This document shows, one piece after another, positions 46,320 to 54,754 of a stretch of DNA of 64,000 nucleotides. The translations under genes and the position numbers were made by a program. The DNA is from an uncultured Bacteroidota bacterium. GTDB lineage: Bacteria; Bacteroidota; Bacteroidia; Chitinophagales; Saprospiraceae. Within the stretch, counting starts at the first letter, position 1. Each line of letters starts with the position of its first letter. The DNA lies in the NCBI GenBank assembly GCA_937872515.1, contig CALMSX010000065.1, positions 32,894-96,893 on the forward strand. Reading direction: 5' to 3'. Under the pieces are notes generated by a model that did no database searches, was not told the DNA's origin, and saw only the letters and a list, made by a program, of their open reading frames with translations.

Positions 46320-46663
46320 ACGAATCACCAAGCATTGCAATAAGACCGCAGCCGTATTGAACTAAGCGGGAAGCGCATTGAACTAAGCGCGCAGCGCGAA
46401 TTGCCCTAAGGCGATAGCCGAATTGACCTAAGGCGCAGCCGCATTGTAAGAAATGCCCGAAAAGGTTTAGTCGATGCCACGCGGTTAGCGCGTGGTGCCT
46501 TCGCTAAATTGATCTGCCAATCAATTTTTTCAGCTTTGCTGAAACCGCTCAGTTATACTAAGGCGCAGCCGCATTGAACTAAGGCGTAGCCGCATTGCAC
46601 TAAGCCGAAGGCGCATTGCTCTAAGCGAAGCGTATTGCGCGAGGTGCAAAGCACCGAGCATTG
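46320..46663 (-). repeat. Field of 21-nt mini-hairpin repeats with embedded hairpin modules
   Basis: On the plus strand, units of about 21 nt follow the pattern GCATTGAACTAAGGCGCAGCC with variable cores: GGCGCAGCC, GGCGATAGCC, GGCGTAGCC, GCCGAAGGC, GCGAAGCG, GCGCGCAGCGC. Most cores form very short stems with a GNA loop. Embedded at 46454-46556 is a module shared with 63.5 kb: CCACGCG-GTTAG-CGCGTGG, an ATTGATC/ATCAAT stem and TTTCAGC-TTTG-CTGAAA. Strand assignment is arbitrary. No gene is supported here. Confidence 0.88.
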
Positions 46664-46669
46664 CCCAAC

Positions 46670-47413
46670 CTACCTCACCCTTTGCAACATACCCATCTGT
46701 CCACCATAACACATGGCTATGTTGTCTTGTGTAAAAACAGCATCTGTGTTTCCGGCGGCAATGAGTCGTTGATTGATCAGTATGACCTTGCTGAAATATT
46801 GAGGTACTGTAGTAAGATCGTGGTGAACTACCAAAAGGGTTTTTCCTTCAGCGGCCAGGCGTTTCATAATCGCGATTATTTTGGATTCCGTAGCCATGTC
46901 AACGCCTACAAAGGGTTCATCGAAAAAGAGGAGGTCGGCTTGCTGGCAGAGGGCACGGGCTATGAATACGCGCTGCTGCTGACCGCCGGAGAGTTGACCT
47001 ATCTGTCGGTCGGCCAGGTCGAAGATGCCCAGTTCTTCCATGGCTTCGCGGGCGATGCGGTGGTCGTCTTTATTGAGCGACTGTAGCAGGCGCTTGTGCG
47101 GATAGCGACCCATCAGCACAATGTCTTTAACCGTAGCGGGGAAGTCCCAGTCGATCTCATCTTTTTGGGGTACGTAAGAGAGTTGGGGACGGTAATCATT
47201 GACATCGCCACCAAAAACGCGGATCTGTCCGGCGTGGACTTCGATCAGACCGAGGATGGATTTAAAGAGGGTAGATTTTCCGGCCCCATTGGGACCTATC
47301 AAACCATAGATGTGTCCTGCTTCCACTTCGAGAAAGACATTGCTGAGGATGCGTTTGTTGCCGTACGAAACCGACAGTCCTTCCACCTGGATGGGCAATG
47401 TTGTTGCTTTCAT
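46670..47413 (-). CDS. Manganese/zinc ABC transporter ATPase (TroB/MntB-like)
   Basis: A 247-aa ATPase with Walker A GPNGAGKST, signature LSGGQQQRV, Walker B LLFFDEPFVGVD and the VVHHDL H-loop. The segment DWDFPATVKDIVLMGRYPHK is characteristic of metal-uptake (Mn/Zn) ABC ATPases. It overlaps the binding-protein gene by 4 bases. The permease that normally follows is missing: the coding region ends and the repeat field begins within a few bases. Confidence 0.92.
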   Translation of the reverse strand: MKATTLPIQVEGLSVSYGNKRILSNVFLEVEAGHIYGLIGPNGAGKSTLFKSILGLIEVHAGQIRVFGGDVNDYRPQLSYVPQKDEIDWDFPATVKDIVLMGRYPHKRLLQSLNKDDHRIAREAMEELGIFDLADRQIGQLSGGQQQRVFIARALCQQADLLFFDEPFVGVDMATESKIIAIMKRLAAEGKTLLVVHHDLTTVPQYFSKVILINQRLIAAGNTDAVFTQDNIAMCYGGQMGMLQRVR

Positions 47414-48390
47414 TTTTTCAGAAATTTAATGAACACTACCCAGCTAAGGGCCAGCAAAAGAATGAGGACGCCATAGAGCGGCCAGTTCAGTGTTTGTCCG
47501 GCCATCTTATCGGCGGGCAGACTTTGACCCAGGGCATTGGAGATCACATCGGCATTGTGGCGCAGCATGCCCACGTAGCTTTCACCCGGTGTGCCCGGCT
47601 CACCCACAGAGTCGGCGTACAGGCTGCCTCCAATGACCACCTTGTGGTCGCGCGCTATTTGTTGCAGCATCTTGGGATTGATGGTGCTTTCGATAAAAAT
47701 GGCAGGCACCTTGTTTTTTTCGAGGGCCTCCACCACCCGGGCCATGTCAGAGGTCTGGGCATCGGCTTCGGTAGATACGCCCATCATGGCACTGATGGTG
47801 AGACCGTACTTATTTCCAAAATAGGAAAACGCATCGTGCGAAGTAATGAGGATGCGGTGCTGGGGCGGTATGCTCGCCATGCGCAGCTTTATGTATTGGT
47901 GGAGCTCCTGCAGTTGTTGGCTGTACCGGGCGTGCTGTTGCTCATAAAAATTGGCATTTTGTGGGTCAATGGCAATGAGGCCGTCGCGGATATTGCGTAT
48001 GTAGATCAACCCGTTTTCCGCGTCCATCCAGGCATGGGGATCGGTAGCCCCCGAGTGGATCTGACTGCTGATGGGTGTGATACCGGTAGTAATTAGTTTT
48101 ACCATCGCCTTGCTTCCTGAGTTGGCTATAACCTCGTTGATCCAGCCCTCAAAGGTGAGACCATTGATGAGGATGAGATCGGCTTTGGCCAGCAGGGCAG
48201 CATCGTCAGGGGTCGCTTCGTAGCGGTGCGGATCGCCTCCAATGGGTACGATGGAGCGGACCTCAATCTTATCCGCACCAATGTTGCGCGCCATATCGGC
48301 AAAGATGGAGGCCGAAGCCACCACCAGCGGTTTTTCTGCCTGGAGGGTAAGCGTCCCCAATATGGCCAATGTCCAAAATAATAATCTCAT
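47410..48390 (-). CDS. Metal-binding protein of Mn/Zn ABC transporter (TroA-like), membrane-anchored
   Basis: A 326-aa cluster A-I binding protein with an N-terminal signal. The metal ligands expected for TroA are visible: His55 (GGDPHRYE), His119 (TDPHAWMDAENG), His185 (TSHDAFSYFGNKYG) and Asp260 (SLYADSVGEPG), a His/His/His/Asp set. An unusual C-terminal membrane helix (GVLILLLALSWVVFIKFLKK) would anchor it to the inner membrane. Overlaps of 4 bases on both sides place it in an operon with the regulator and ATPase. Confidence 0.92.
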   Translation of the reverse strand: MRLLFWTLAILGTLTLQAEKPLVVASASIFADMARNIGADKIEVRSIVPIGGDPHRYEATPDDAALLAKADLILINGLTFEGWINEVIANSGSKAMVKLITTGITPISSQIHSGATDPHAWMDAENGLIYIRNIRDGLIAIDPQNANFYEQQHARYSQQLQELHQYIKLRMASIPPQHRILITSHDAFSYFGNKYGLTISAMMGVSTEADAQTSDMARVVEALEKNKVPAIFIESTINPKMLQQIARDHKVVIGGSLYADSVGEPGTPGESYVGMLRHNADVISNALGQSLPADKMAGQTLNWPLYGVLILLLALSWVVFIKFLKK

Positions 48391-49046
48391 ATTCTTTTTA
48401 CCAGCAGACTTTGTGCTACCGAATCCGAGATGGTACTTCTTTCTTTCTGGTCAATCAATACGCGCAGTGAGGCGTCAAATTCTATGCGTTCTTCGATCTT
48501 GATCTGGGTACCGGGTTTTACCTTGATCTGGTTGAGGTACCTCAAAAAGGCATTGCTGTGCTCTTTGACGCCCAAAACCTGGCAGCTCTGCCCCGTCATC
48601 AAATCCGATAATGGCATCTGGTTGCGTATGGTAAACTTTCCTTCTGCATTGGGGATGGAATCTCCATGGGGATCAAACTTCGGATAATTCAAAAAGGCAT
48701 CCAGCCGCGATATCAGCTCTTCGGAATAAATGTGCTCCAGCTCCTCTGCCAAATCGTGGACATGCTCCCAATCAAAGCGCAGCTTTTCTACCAAAAACAC
48801 CTCCCAAAGCCGGTGCCTTCGGATCAGGGAAGTAGCAATGCGATTGCCCTCTGCGGTGAGGGTCACTCCCTTATATCGCTCATAATGGATCATCTCCTTC
48901 TCCGCCAAACGCTTCAGCATGTCTGTCACCGACGCCGGCGTAGTATCCAAATGCCTCGCCAGTGAATTGGTCGAAGCCGATTTTTTTTCCTTCTCTGATA
49001 TCTTAAAGATGGCCTTGAGGTAGTTTTCCTCCGTATAAGAAAGCAT
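48387..49046 (-). CDS. DtxR/MntR-family metal-dependent repressor
   Basis: A 219-aa regulator and first gene of the metal-uptake operon. The N-terminal winged HTH (TEENYLKAIFKIS, LARHLDTTPASVTDMLKRL) and dimerisation helix (RRHRLWEVFLVEKL, HVHDLAEELEHI) are followed by an FeoA/SH3-like C-terminal domain (about 140-219). The helix-1 position equivalent to MntR Asp8 or DtxR Met10 is Asn8. It is expected to repress its own operon when Mn or Fe is sufficient; a matching palindrome lies upstream. Confidence 0.93.
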   Translation of the reverse strand: MLSYTEENYLKAIFKISEKEKKSASTNSLARHLDTTPASVTDMLKRLAEKEMIHYERYKGVTLTAEGNRIATSLIRRHRLWEVFLVEKLRFDWEHVHDLAEELEHIYSEELISRLDAFLNYPKFDPHGDSIPNAEGKFTIRNQMPLSDLMTGQSCQVLGVKEHSNAFLRYLNQIKVKPGTQIKIEERIEFDASLRVLIDQKERSTISDSVAQSLLVKRI

Positions 49047-49062
49047 GAAACAATATTTTATA

Positions 49063-49095
49063 CAAAGCTAAACAAAAAATTTAGATTAGTTTAAA
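49063..49095 (-). promoter_or_regulatory. Promoter -7 element and DtxR/MntR-like operator of the metal operon
   Basis: On the minus strand 49063-49070 reads TAGCTTTG (TAnnTTTG). Just upstream, TTTAGATTAGTTTAAA (49080-49095) is an imperfect palindrome (12 of 16 positions symmetric) resembling DtxR/MntR boxes. It would overlap the -33 region and allow autorepression. Confidence 0.5.
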
Positions 49096-49117
49096 TTTAT
49101 TTTGAAACCTTGACAGT

Positions 49118-49920
49118 ATTAAGATATAAACCCTTAATTCCCTCAATTCCCTAAATGTTTAAATCCTGCTGAATCTCTTTAAAATGAGGTAGGTCTATAT
49201 GAGGGTAATGTCTTGAGTAAGTACCACACATAGACTTATTCCCACTGAAAGAGTTTGGGGATTTTTTTTATCATTAAGAGAATGAAGGTAATTAAGATAT
49301 AAACCCTAAATTCTCTCAATTCCCTTAATGTTTAAATGTTGCCGATTCTCTTTATGATGAGAAAGGTCTATGTGTGGATACTGCATGGAGTAGGTACCAC
49401 ACATAGACTTTTTCCCTGAGAAAGAGATTGGGTATTTTTTTTATCATTAAGAGAATGAAGGTAATTAAGATATAAGCCCTAAATTCCCTCAATTCCCTTA
49501 ATGTTTAAATGTTGCCGATTCTCTTTATGATGAGAAAGGTCTATGTGTGGATACTGCATGGAGTAGGTACCACACATAGACTTTTTCCCTGAGAAAGAGA
49601 TTGGGTATTTTTTTTATCATTAAGAGAATGAAGGTAATTAAGATATAAGCCCTAAATTCCCTCAATTCCCTTAATGTTTAAATGTTGCCGATTCTCTTTA
49701 TGATGAGAAAGGTCTATGTGTGGATACTGCATGGAGTAGGTACCACACATAGACTTTTTCCCTGAGAAAGAGATTGGGGATTTTTTTCATCATTAAGAAA
49801 ATGAAGGTAATTAAGATATAAGCCCTTAATTCCCTAAATTCCCTAAATGTTTAAATCCTGCTGCATCTCTTTATGATGTGAAAGGTCTATTGGTGGGAAA
49901 TGTAAACTACAGGTACCATT
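49118..49920 (+). repeat. Tandem array A of 173-bp palindromic units
   Basis: The marker ATTAAGATATAA recurs at 49118, 49291, 49464, 49637 and 49810, exactly 173 bp apart; the fifth unit is half length. Each unit is an imperfect palindrome. An outer arm CTTAATTCCCTCAATTCCC...TTAATG pairs with CATTAAGAGAATGAAGG...TTAAG at its other end. A middle arm TCTCTTTATGATGAGAAAGG pairs with TTTTTCCCTGAGAAAGAGA. The inner stem is GTCTATGTGTGG/CCACACATAGAC. No open frame. Confidence 0.93.
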
Positions 49921-49930
49921 CATAACCTTA

Positions 49931-49966
49931 GCCCCTAGCCCCTAACCCCTATTTTCCCTATCTTTG
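49931..49966 (+). promoter_or_regulatory. Short CCCCTAR tract and -7 promoter element
   Basis: Three CCCCTA(A/G) units (49932-49950) are followed by TATCTTTG (49959-49966), a match to TAnnTTTG, 16 bases before the ATG of the TlpA-like gene. Confidence 0.5.
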
Positions 49967-49982
49967 TTCAAAATTCCTCTTC

Positions 49983-51161
49983 ATGCTATACGCAACTGCA
50001 TTTTCCCGATTGTTGCTCTTCATCACTTTATCGCTTTTTATCACAAGCACCGCTTGCACCAAGTCACCTGTATCAGGCAAAATAGAGTGGGAGAGAGCCG
50101 ACTTGAAAAAAGTGGTTTACCTCCTTTCCTTTCCTACCTATGAATCACTGGTATCCCCCTATCAGGGCACCGTACTTGATTCCGCCATGGTAGATCAGTC
50201 GGGCAGCTTTGCATTTAACAAAATACCCGGTAACGGATTTTATGCCCTCGCCATCCAAAAGACAAATGAAAAATACCCCAATAACCTGCTCAATGACGAC
50301 CCCAACCTATCCAACTACCTTCCCTTCATGTTTAGTGGTAAAGCCATTACCCTTACTGCCCATGCCGGACAATTTCAGAAATCAGCACGGTGGACCCATC
50401 AAGATGAAATCAATGCTCAAATCAGCGAACTCATAGCTCTGCGGTATAACACTTTTAACCAGCACCTGGCTAAGCTCGAAGCGGTCAATGAAGAAAACCT
50501 CATCGAACAACACAGGGCGCACCACGAATTTAAAAAGGCACTTTTCGACTTTGCCCTGGCTACGCCCCATGTTTCGGTGGCCCTCCTCGCTATGCGCTGG
50601 GCTACACCCGAAGGCGACTTCGAAAGAAGTTCCGATGAGCTCTTTGCCTTCTGTCAAAAATGGGAGAAGCAGGCAGGCGCTAATGCCATGATTGCCCAAC
50701 TGTGTAGTAAAGTCAAAACCGGTGGCCTCTCCGCTAAAAAGGGCGACCTCTTCCCGGATTTCCCGCTGCCCATGGGTGACGGCACCGAAAAAAAAGTGTT
50801 CTCCTTATTGGGTACCCGCCTCACCATCATCGATCTCTGGGCCTCGTGGTGTGGTCCTTGTAGAATTGAAAACAAAAAAGTGCTGGGTCCCATCTGGGAA
50901 AAGTACCACGACGCAGGCCTGCAAATCATTGGCTATGCCCTCGACTCCGATGATCGCTCCTGGAAAAATGCCATTGCCAAAGATGCGGCAGATAGATGGC
51001 TCCACGCCTCCCACCTGCTGGGTGATGAGTCTCCCCTCTTTCAAACCCTGGGCATCTCCACCATCCCTGCCAACTATCTCCTTGATAAAGAGGGTCGCAT
51101 CGTGGCCAAAAACCTCCATGGTGAGGAGCTCATCCAATGGATCGATGCCTATTTGAAATGA
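49983..51161 (+). CDS. TlpA-like thioredoxin-fold lipoprotein
   Basis: A 392-aa lipoprotein (signal LLLFITLSLFITSTAC, Cys25) with a DUF4369-like beta domain (about 28-130), a helical linker (about 140-255) and a C-terminal TlpA/AhpC thioredoxin domain (about 258-392). The domain contains the redox-active WCGPC motif in IDLWASWCGPCRIENKKV and the cis-Pro segment STIPANYLLDKEG. A periplasmic thiol-disulfide reductase role is expected. It lies between the two 173-bp repeat arrays with the YCII and sigma factor genes. Confidence 0.9.
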   Translation: MLYATAFSRLLLFITLSLFITSTACTKSPVSGKIEWERADLKKVVYLLSFPTYESLVSPYQGTVLDSAMVDQSGSFAFNKIPGNGFYALAIQKTNEKYPNNLLNDDPNLSNYLPFMFSGKAITLTAHAGQFQKSARWTHQDEINAQISELIALRYNTFNQHLAKLEAVNEENLIEQHRAHHEFKKALFDFALATPHVSVALLAMRWATPEGDFERSSDELFAFCQKWEKQAGANAMIAQLCSKVKTGGLSAKKGDLFPDFPLPMGDGTEKKVFSLLGTRLTIIDLWASWCGPCRIENKKVLGPIWEKYHDAGLQIIGYALDSDDRSWKNAIAKDAADRWLHASHLLGDESPLFQTLGISTIPANYLLDKEGRIVAKNLHGEELIQWIDAYLK

Positions 51162-51354
51162 GGCCAGGGGTACCGGGAATCTGAGGTGTCTGACAACCAT
51201 ACCCTTGATCATTGACAGAAACAAATAACGACAAAGGCGTTAAACTGGAATATGCCCAACCCCATCGCATTTTTTTCTTCCTCCTTGTCCAAATTCCTAT
51301 TTCTCATTTGTCATATCATCGATATTACTTTTATTTACTCCAAATTAGAAACCA

Positions 51355-51717
51355 ATGCAACAATATGCACTTATCATGCGCCATGAAGATGGTGGCAAAA
51401 TTGCTTCACCCGAACAAATGCAGGAATGGATGCAGCAGACCATGAACTGGATCAATGGCATCGCTGCCCAAAACAAATTTGTCAGTGGCACGGGACTTCC
51501 ATTTGACAATGCCAGGGTGATCACTACAAGGGATAGCAAGGCAGTAGTAACCAACGGCCCTTTTGGCGACATCAAGGAAACCATCGGAGGTTTGATTGTG
51601 GTTAAGGCCGAATCGGTAGAAGAAGCCGTAGAATTTGCAAAGGGCTGCCCGGTTTTACAGGGTGAAGGCAACAGCGTTGAAGTAAGGTTGATTGCTTCCA
51701 ACGACGGCGTTCATTGA
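51355..51717 (+). CDS. YCII-related DGPF-type protein
   Basis: A 120-aa dimeric alpha+beta barrel protein of the YCII family: MQQYALIMRHEDGGK at the start and the DGPF-like motif TNGPFGDIKETIGGLIVV in the middle. DGPF proteins are the usual genomic partners of ECF42 sigma factors, and here the stop overlaps the sigma gene by 4 bases. The biochemical activity of the family is not known. Confidence 0.9.
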   Translation: MQQYALIMRHEDGGKIASPEQMQEWMQQTMNWINGIAAQNKFVSGTGLPFDNARVITTRDSKAVVTNGPFGDIKETIGGLIVVKAESVEEAVEFAKGCPVLQGEGNSVEVRLIASNDGVH

Positions 51718-52943
51718 TGGAAGCAGCCCTCATTCCACATCTTTTCCGCACCGAATTTGCAAAGATCAGCGCCTTGCTGTGCAACAAATTTGGTGTGGAA
51801 TTTATGGCGGATGCAGATGATATCACCTCTGATACCTTTGTGGCTGCCCTTGAATCATGGCCCTACAACGGTGTGCCCGACAATCCTGCCGGCTGGTTGT
51901 ACAAGGTGGCTATCAACAAGGCCCTCAATCTGATCAATAGAAACAAACACTGGAAAGAAAAGGGTAGGGCCGTGCTCATGGCCTTACCCCAGGTGGATGA
52001 ACGGGAGCATGACCTCAGCCAACTCATCAAAGACAGTCAACTGCAAATGATTTTTGTTTGTTGCCATCCCTGCAATCCGCCGGAGGCACAAATTGCCCTG
52101 GCACTGCGCACCCTCTGTGGCTTTGGCATCGATGAGATTGCCACTGCCTTTCTCACCAATAAGGAAGTCATCAACAAACGTTTGTACAGGGCCCGCCTCC
52201 AACTCCGCGAAGCCGGTCAACACCTTGCATTACCAGATGACGCCGCACTAGCATCACGCATCGACAATGTGCTTACTACGCTCTACCTCTTGTACAGCGA
52301 GGGTTACTATTCTGAACACCACCCCGATGTCATCCGCGAAGACCTGTGCCGGGAAGCCATGCGCCTTACCCAGATGTTGTTAGCAACTTTTAATGATTTA
52401 TACCCTCAGGTCAAGGCGTTGATGGCCCTCATGCATTTCCAGTTCGCACGGATCAAAGCCAGGACCGGCAGGATGGGTGAATTGATTCTTTACAAAGACC
52501 AGGATACCCGCCAATGGGACCCATTTCACATATCGGAAGGGAGCAGGCTTTTGCACGAATCCTCCACTGGTGATACCTATTCTAGATTCCATCTCGAAGC
52601 TACCATCGCTGCTATGTATTGCCAACCGGATCCATCACCGGCTAAGTGGACCACCATCCTGCATCTTTATGATTTGCTCTACCAATTAATGCCCTCTGAC
52701 CTCATTTTGCTCAACAAAATGTACGCCTATGCCCTTGTCCACGGCAATGATGCGGCACTATTACAATTATCTCATTATAATATACCCGATTCTCAATTCA
52801 AATGGGCCCTCTTGGGTAATCTCTACCTCTATTCTGATGAAACAAAATCCATAGATTGTTTCCAAAAAGCAATTAAGTTGGCCAAAACAGACAAGGAAAA
52901 AAGACTGCTGGACTCTATTATTAAAGATCTTTATTCTATTTGA
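51714..52943 (+). CDS. ECF42-type sigma factor with C-terminal DUF6596/TPR extension
   Basis: A 409-aa extracytoplasmic-function sigma factor. Region 2 (about 7-75: DADDITSDTFVAALESW, PAGWLYKVAINKALNL) and region 4 (about 125-165: TLCGFGIDEIATAFLTNKEVINKRLYRARLQL) are followed by a long helical extension (about 185-409) of the DUF6596/TPR type. The extension probably replaces an anti-sigma factor as sensor. Coupling to a DGPF gene is diagnostic of the ECF42 group. The target regulon likely includes the DGPF gene; no promoter motif was resolved. Confidence 0.9.
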   Translation: MMEAALIPHLFRTEFAKISALLCNKFGVEFMADADDITSDTFVAALESWPYNGVPDNPAGWLYKVAINKALNLINRNKHWKEKGRAVLMALPQVDEREHDLSQLIKDSQLQMIFVCCHPCNPPEAQIALALRTLCGFGIDEIATAFLTNKEVINKRLYRARLQLREAGQHLALPDDAALASRIDNVLTTLYLLYSEGYYSEHHPDVIREDLCREAMRLTQMLLATFNDLYPQVKALMALMHFQFARIKARTGRMGELILYKDQDTRQWDPFHISEGSRLLHESSTGDTYSRFHLEATIAAMYCQPDPSPAKWTTILHLYDLLYQLMPSDLILLNKMYAYALVHGNDAALLQLSHYNIPDSQFKWALLGNLYLYSDETKSIDCFQKAIKLAKTDKEKRLLDSIIKDLYSI

Positions 52944-52989
52944 AATGCACTACAAAACTACGTTTTATAGGCACAGGCATTACAAAAAT

Positions 52990-53793
52990 GAAGGTGTCTG
53001 CCCTTAATTCTCTCAATTCCCTTAATGTTTAAATCCTGCTGAATCTCTTTATGATGAGGTAGGTCTATATGAGGGTAATGCCAAGAGTAGGTACCACATA
53101 TAGACTTAATCCCAAAGAAATAGATTAGGCTTTTTTTAAAACATTAAGAAAATGAAGGTAATTAAGATATAAGCCCTTAATTCCCTCAATTCCCTTAATG
53201 TTTAAATCCTGCTGAATCTCTTTAAAATGAGATAGGTCTATTTGAGGGTAATGCCAAGAGTAGGTACTACACTTAGACTTTTTCCCAATGAAAGAGATTG
53301 TGGAGTTTTTTTATCATTAAGAGAATGAAGGTAATTAAGATATGAACCCTAAATTCTCTCAATTCCCTTAATGTTTAAATCCTGCTGAATCTCTTTATGA
53401 TGAGATAGGTCTATATGTGGGTAATTGCCACATAGAGACAGTTCCCAATGGATGAGATGTGGTTTTTTTTGAAACATTAAGAAAATTAAGTTGCATTAAG
53501 ATGAAACAAGGAAAATTAAGCCTTAATGTCACTAAATGCCCTTAATGTTTAAATCCTGCTGAATCTTTTTATGATGAGCAAAGTCTATGTGTGGACAATA
53601 CCTTAAGCAGGTACTACACATAGACTTTTTCCCAACGAAAGAGATTAGTGATTTTTTTTCATCATTAAGAAAATGAAGGAAATTAAGGTAGCATCCCTTC
53701 ATACCAACCAAGCCCTTAATTCCCTCAATTCCCTTAATGTTTAAATCCTGCTGAATCTCTTTATGATGAGATAGGTCTATGTGTGGGAAAATC
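52990..53793 (+). repeat. Tandem array B of about 173-bp palindromic units
   Basis: The same family as array A, same orientation, with left-arm CCTTAAT..CTCAATTCCCTTAATG starts near 53001, 53174, 53347, 53520 and 53713; spacing about 172-173 then 192 bp. Units are more diverged than in array A, but inner stems keep pairing: GTCTATATG with CATATAGAC in one unit, GTCTATGTGTGG with the CTACACATAGAC arm in another. The last unit is a half copy that ends at the stop codon of the hydrolase gene. Confidence 0.92.
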
Positions 53794-53797
53794 CCCC

Positions 53798-54736
53798 CTA
53801 CATGCCTTCCAAAAAATTAGCTATGAAAGCATTTACCTCATCCGGCTTTTCAAACATCACAAAGTGACCACAGTTTTTAATCATCTCCAACTTACAATTG
53901 GGCATGCGAGAGGCACCCGCCTTGGCATACTTTTCCGTTTTGCCGCCATTGAGGTAACGATTCGGAATCAGATTGTCATTGGCACCATAGATACATAAAG
54001 TAGGCTGCTTGACCTGTGGCAAAAAATCGTAAACGGGTGTATTAACCATGGCATTGACACCTTGCGTGATGTGGTAACAATAATCTCCAAAATCACTGGC
54101 AGAGCGGATGGCAAGGCGATCATCGATCATAAACTCAGCATCATCGGGCATATTGTAAAAGTTGTAGGCGTAGTTGATCCTGATTTGCTCGGCGGTAGTG
54201 AGTCTTACCCCATCTGCGGTCATGACATCCCTAAACCACTGCCTCTGGCCCTTGTTAAAGGTTTCAAAACCGGCAGGGGCAATCAATATGAGTTTATGGA
54301 CAATCGTGGGATATTTCAGTGCTGCCGTGATGGCTACCTGACCTCCCATGCTATGCCCGGCCAACACCACATTTTTTAATTGGAGCTGCTTACACAAGTC
54401 AGCTACCACATCGGCATAAAATTCCATGGAAACTTCATAGTTGCCCTTATCTGATCGACCATAACCGGGCAGGTCGATGGCGATGCAGCGGAAGTTGTTT
54501 TTTAAAACAGCCGTATTTTTTTTCCAGGCCGGTATGTACGAAGCAAGCCCGTGGATAAACACGATGGTTTCGTCTCCGGCGCCTTCATCGGTATAGGCAA
54601 GGGAGATATTGCCCTTTACTGTTAGGGCCTTGACTTCAACCCCATAATCCAGGTCTTTCATACTATTGACCTTGTTTTGTGATCCTGCAGAAAAAGCCAA
54701 CAGGATGGTAAATGCGATGCTAAAAATTGTTTTCAT
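53798..54736 (-). CDS. Alpha/beta hydrolase, exported
   Basis: A 312-aa hydrolase with signal peptide TIFSIAFTILLAFSAGSQ. The alpha/beta fold markers are clear: oxyanion-hole IHGLASY, nucleophile elbow GHSMGG, acid in YGANDNLIP and the catalytic His in NCGHFVMFEKPDEV. The reaction could be ester or C-C bond hydrolysis; substrate unknown. Its 3' end abuts repeat array B, and it is followed (upstream in sequence terms) by an outer-membrane protein gene 18 bases away, so the two are probably co-transcribed. Confidence 0.9.
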   Translation of the reverse strand: MKTIFSIAFTILLAFSAGSQNKVNSMKDLDYGVEVKALTVKGNISLAYTDEGAGDETIVFIHGLASYIPAWKKNTAVLKNNFRCIAIDLPGYGRSDKGNYEVSMEFYADVVADLCKQLQLKNVVLAGHSMGGQVAITAALKYPTIVHKLILIAPAGFETFNKGQRQWFRDVMTADGVRLTTAEQIRINYAYNFYNMPDDAEFMIDDRLAIRSASDFGDYCYHITQGVNAMVNTPVYDFLPQVKQPTLCIYGANDNLIPNRYLNGGKTEKYAKAGASRMPNCKLEMIKNCGHFVMFEKPDEVNAFIANFLEGM

Positions 54737-54754
54737 TTCTTTGGATTTGGGGAT

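Noticed and set aside
46530..46712. 60-codon minus-strand frame with repeated AMRLRLS peptide
   Set aside because: It is only the translation of the 21-nt repeat units, which stay in frame because 21 is a multiple of three; it also overlaps the ATPase gene.
49118..49920. CRISPR array
   Set aside because: Units are 173 bp, nearly identical over their whole length with no variable spacers, and no cas genes are present.
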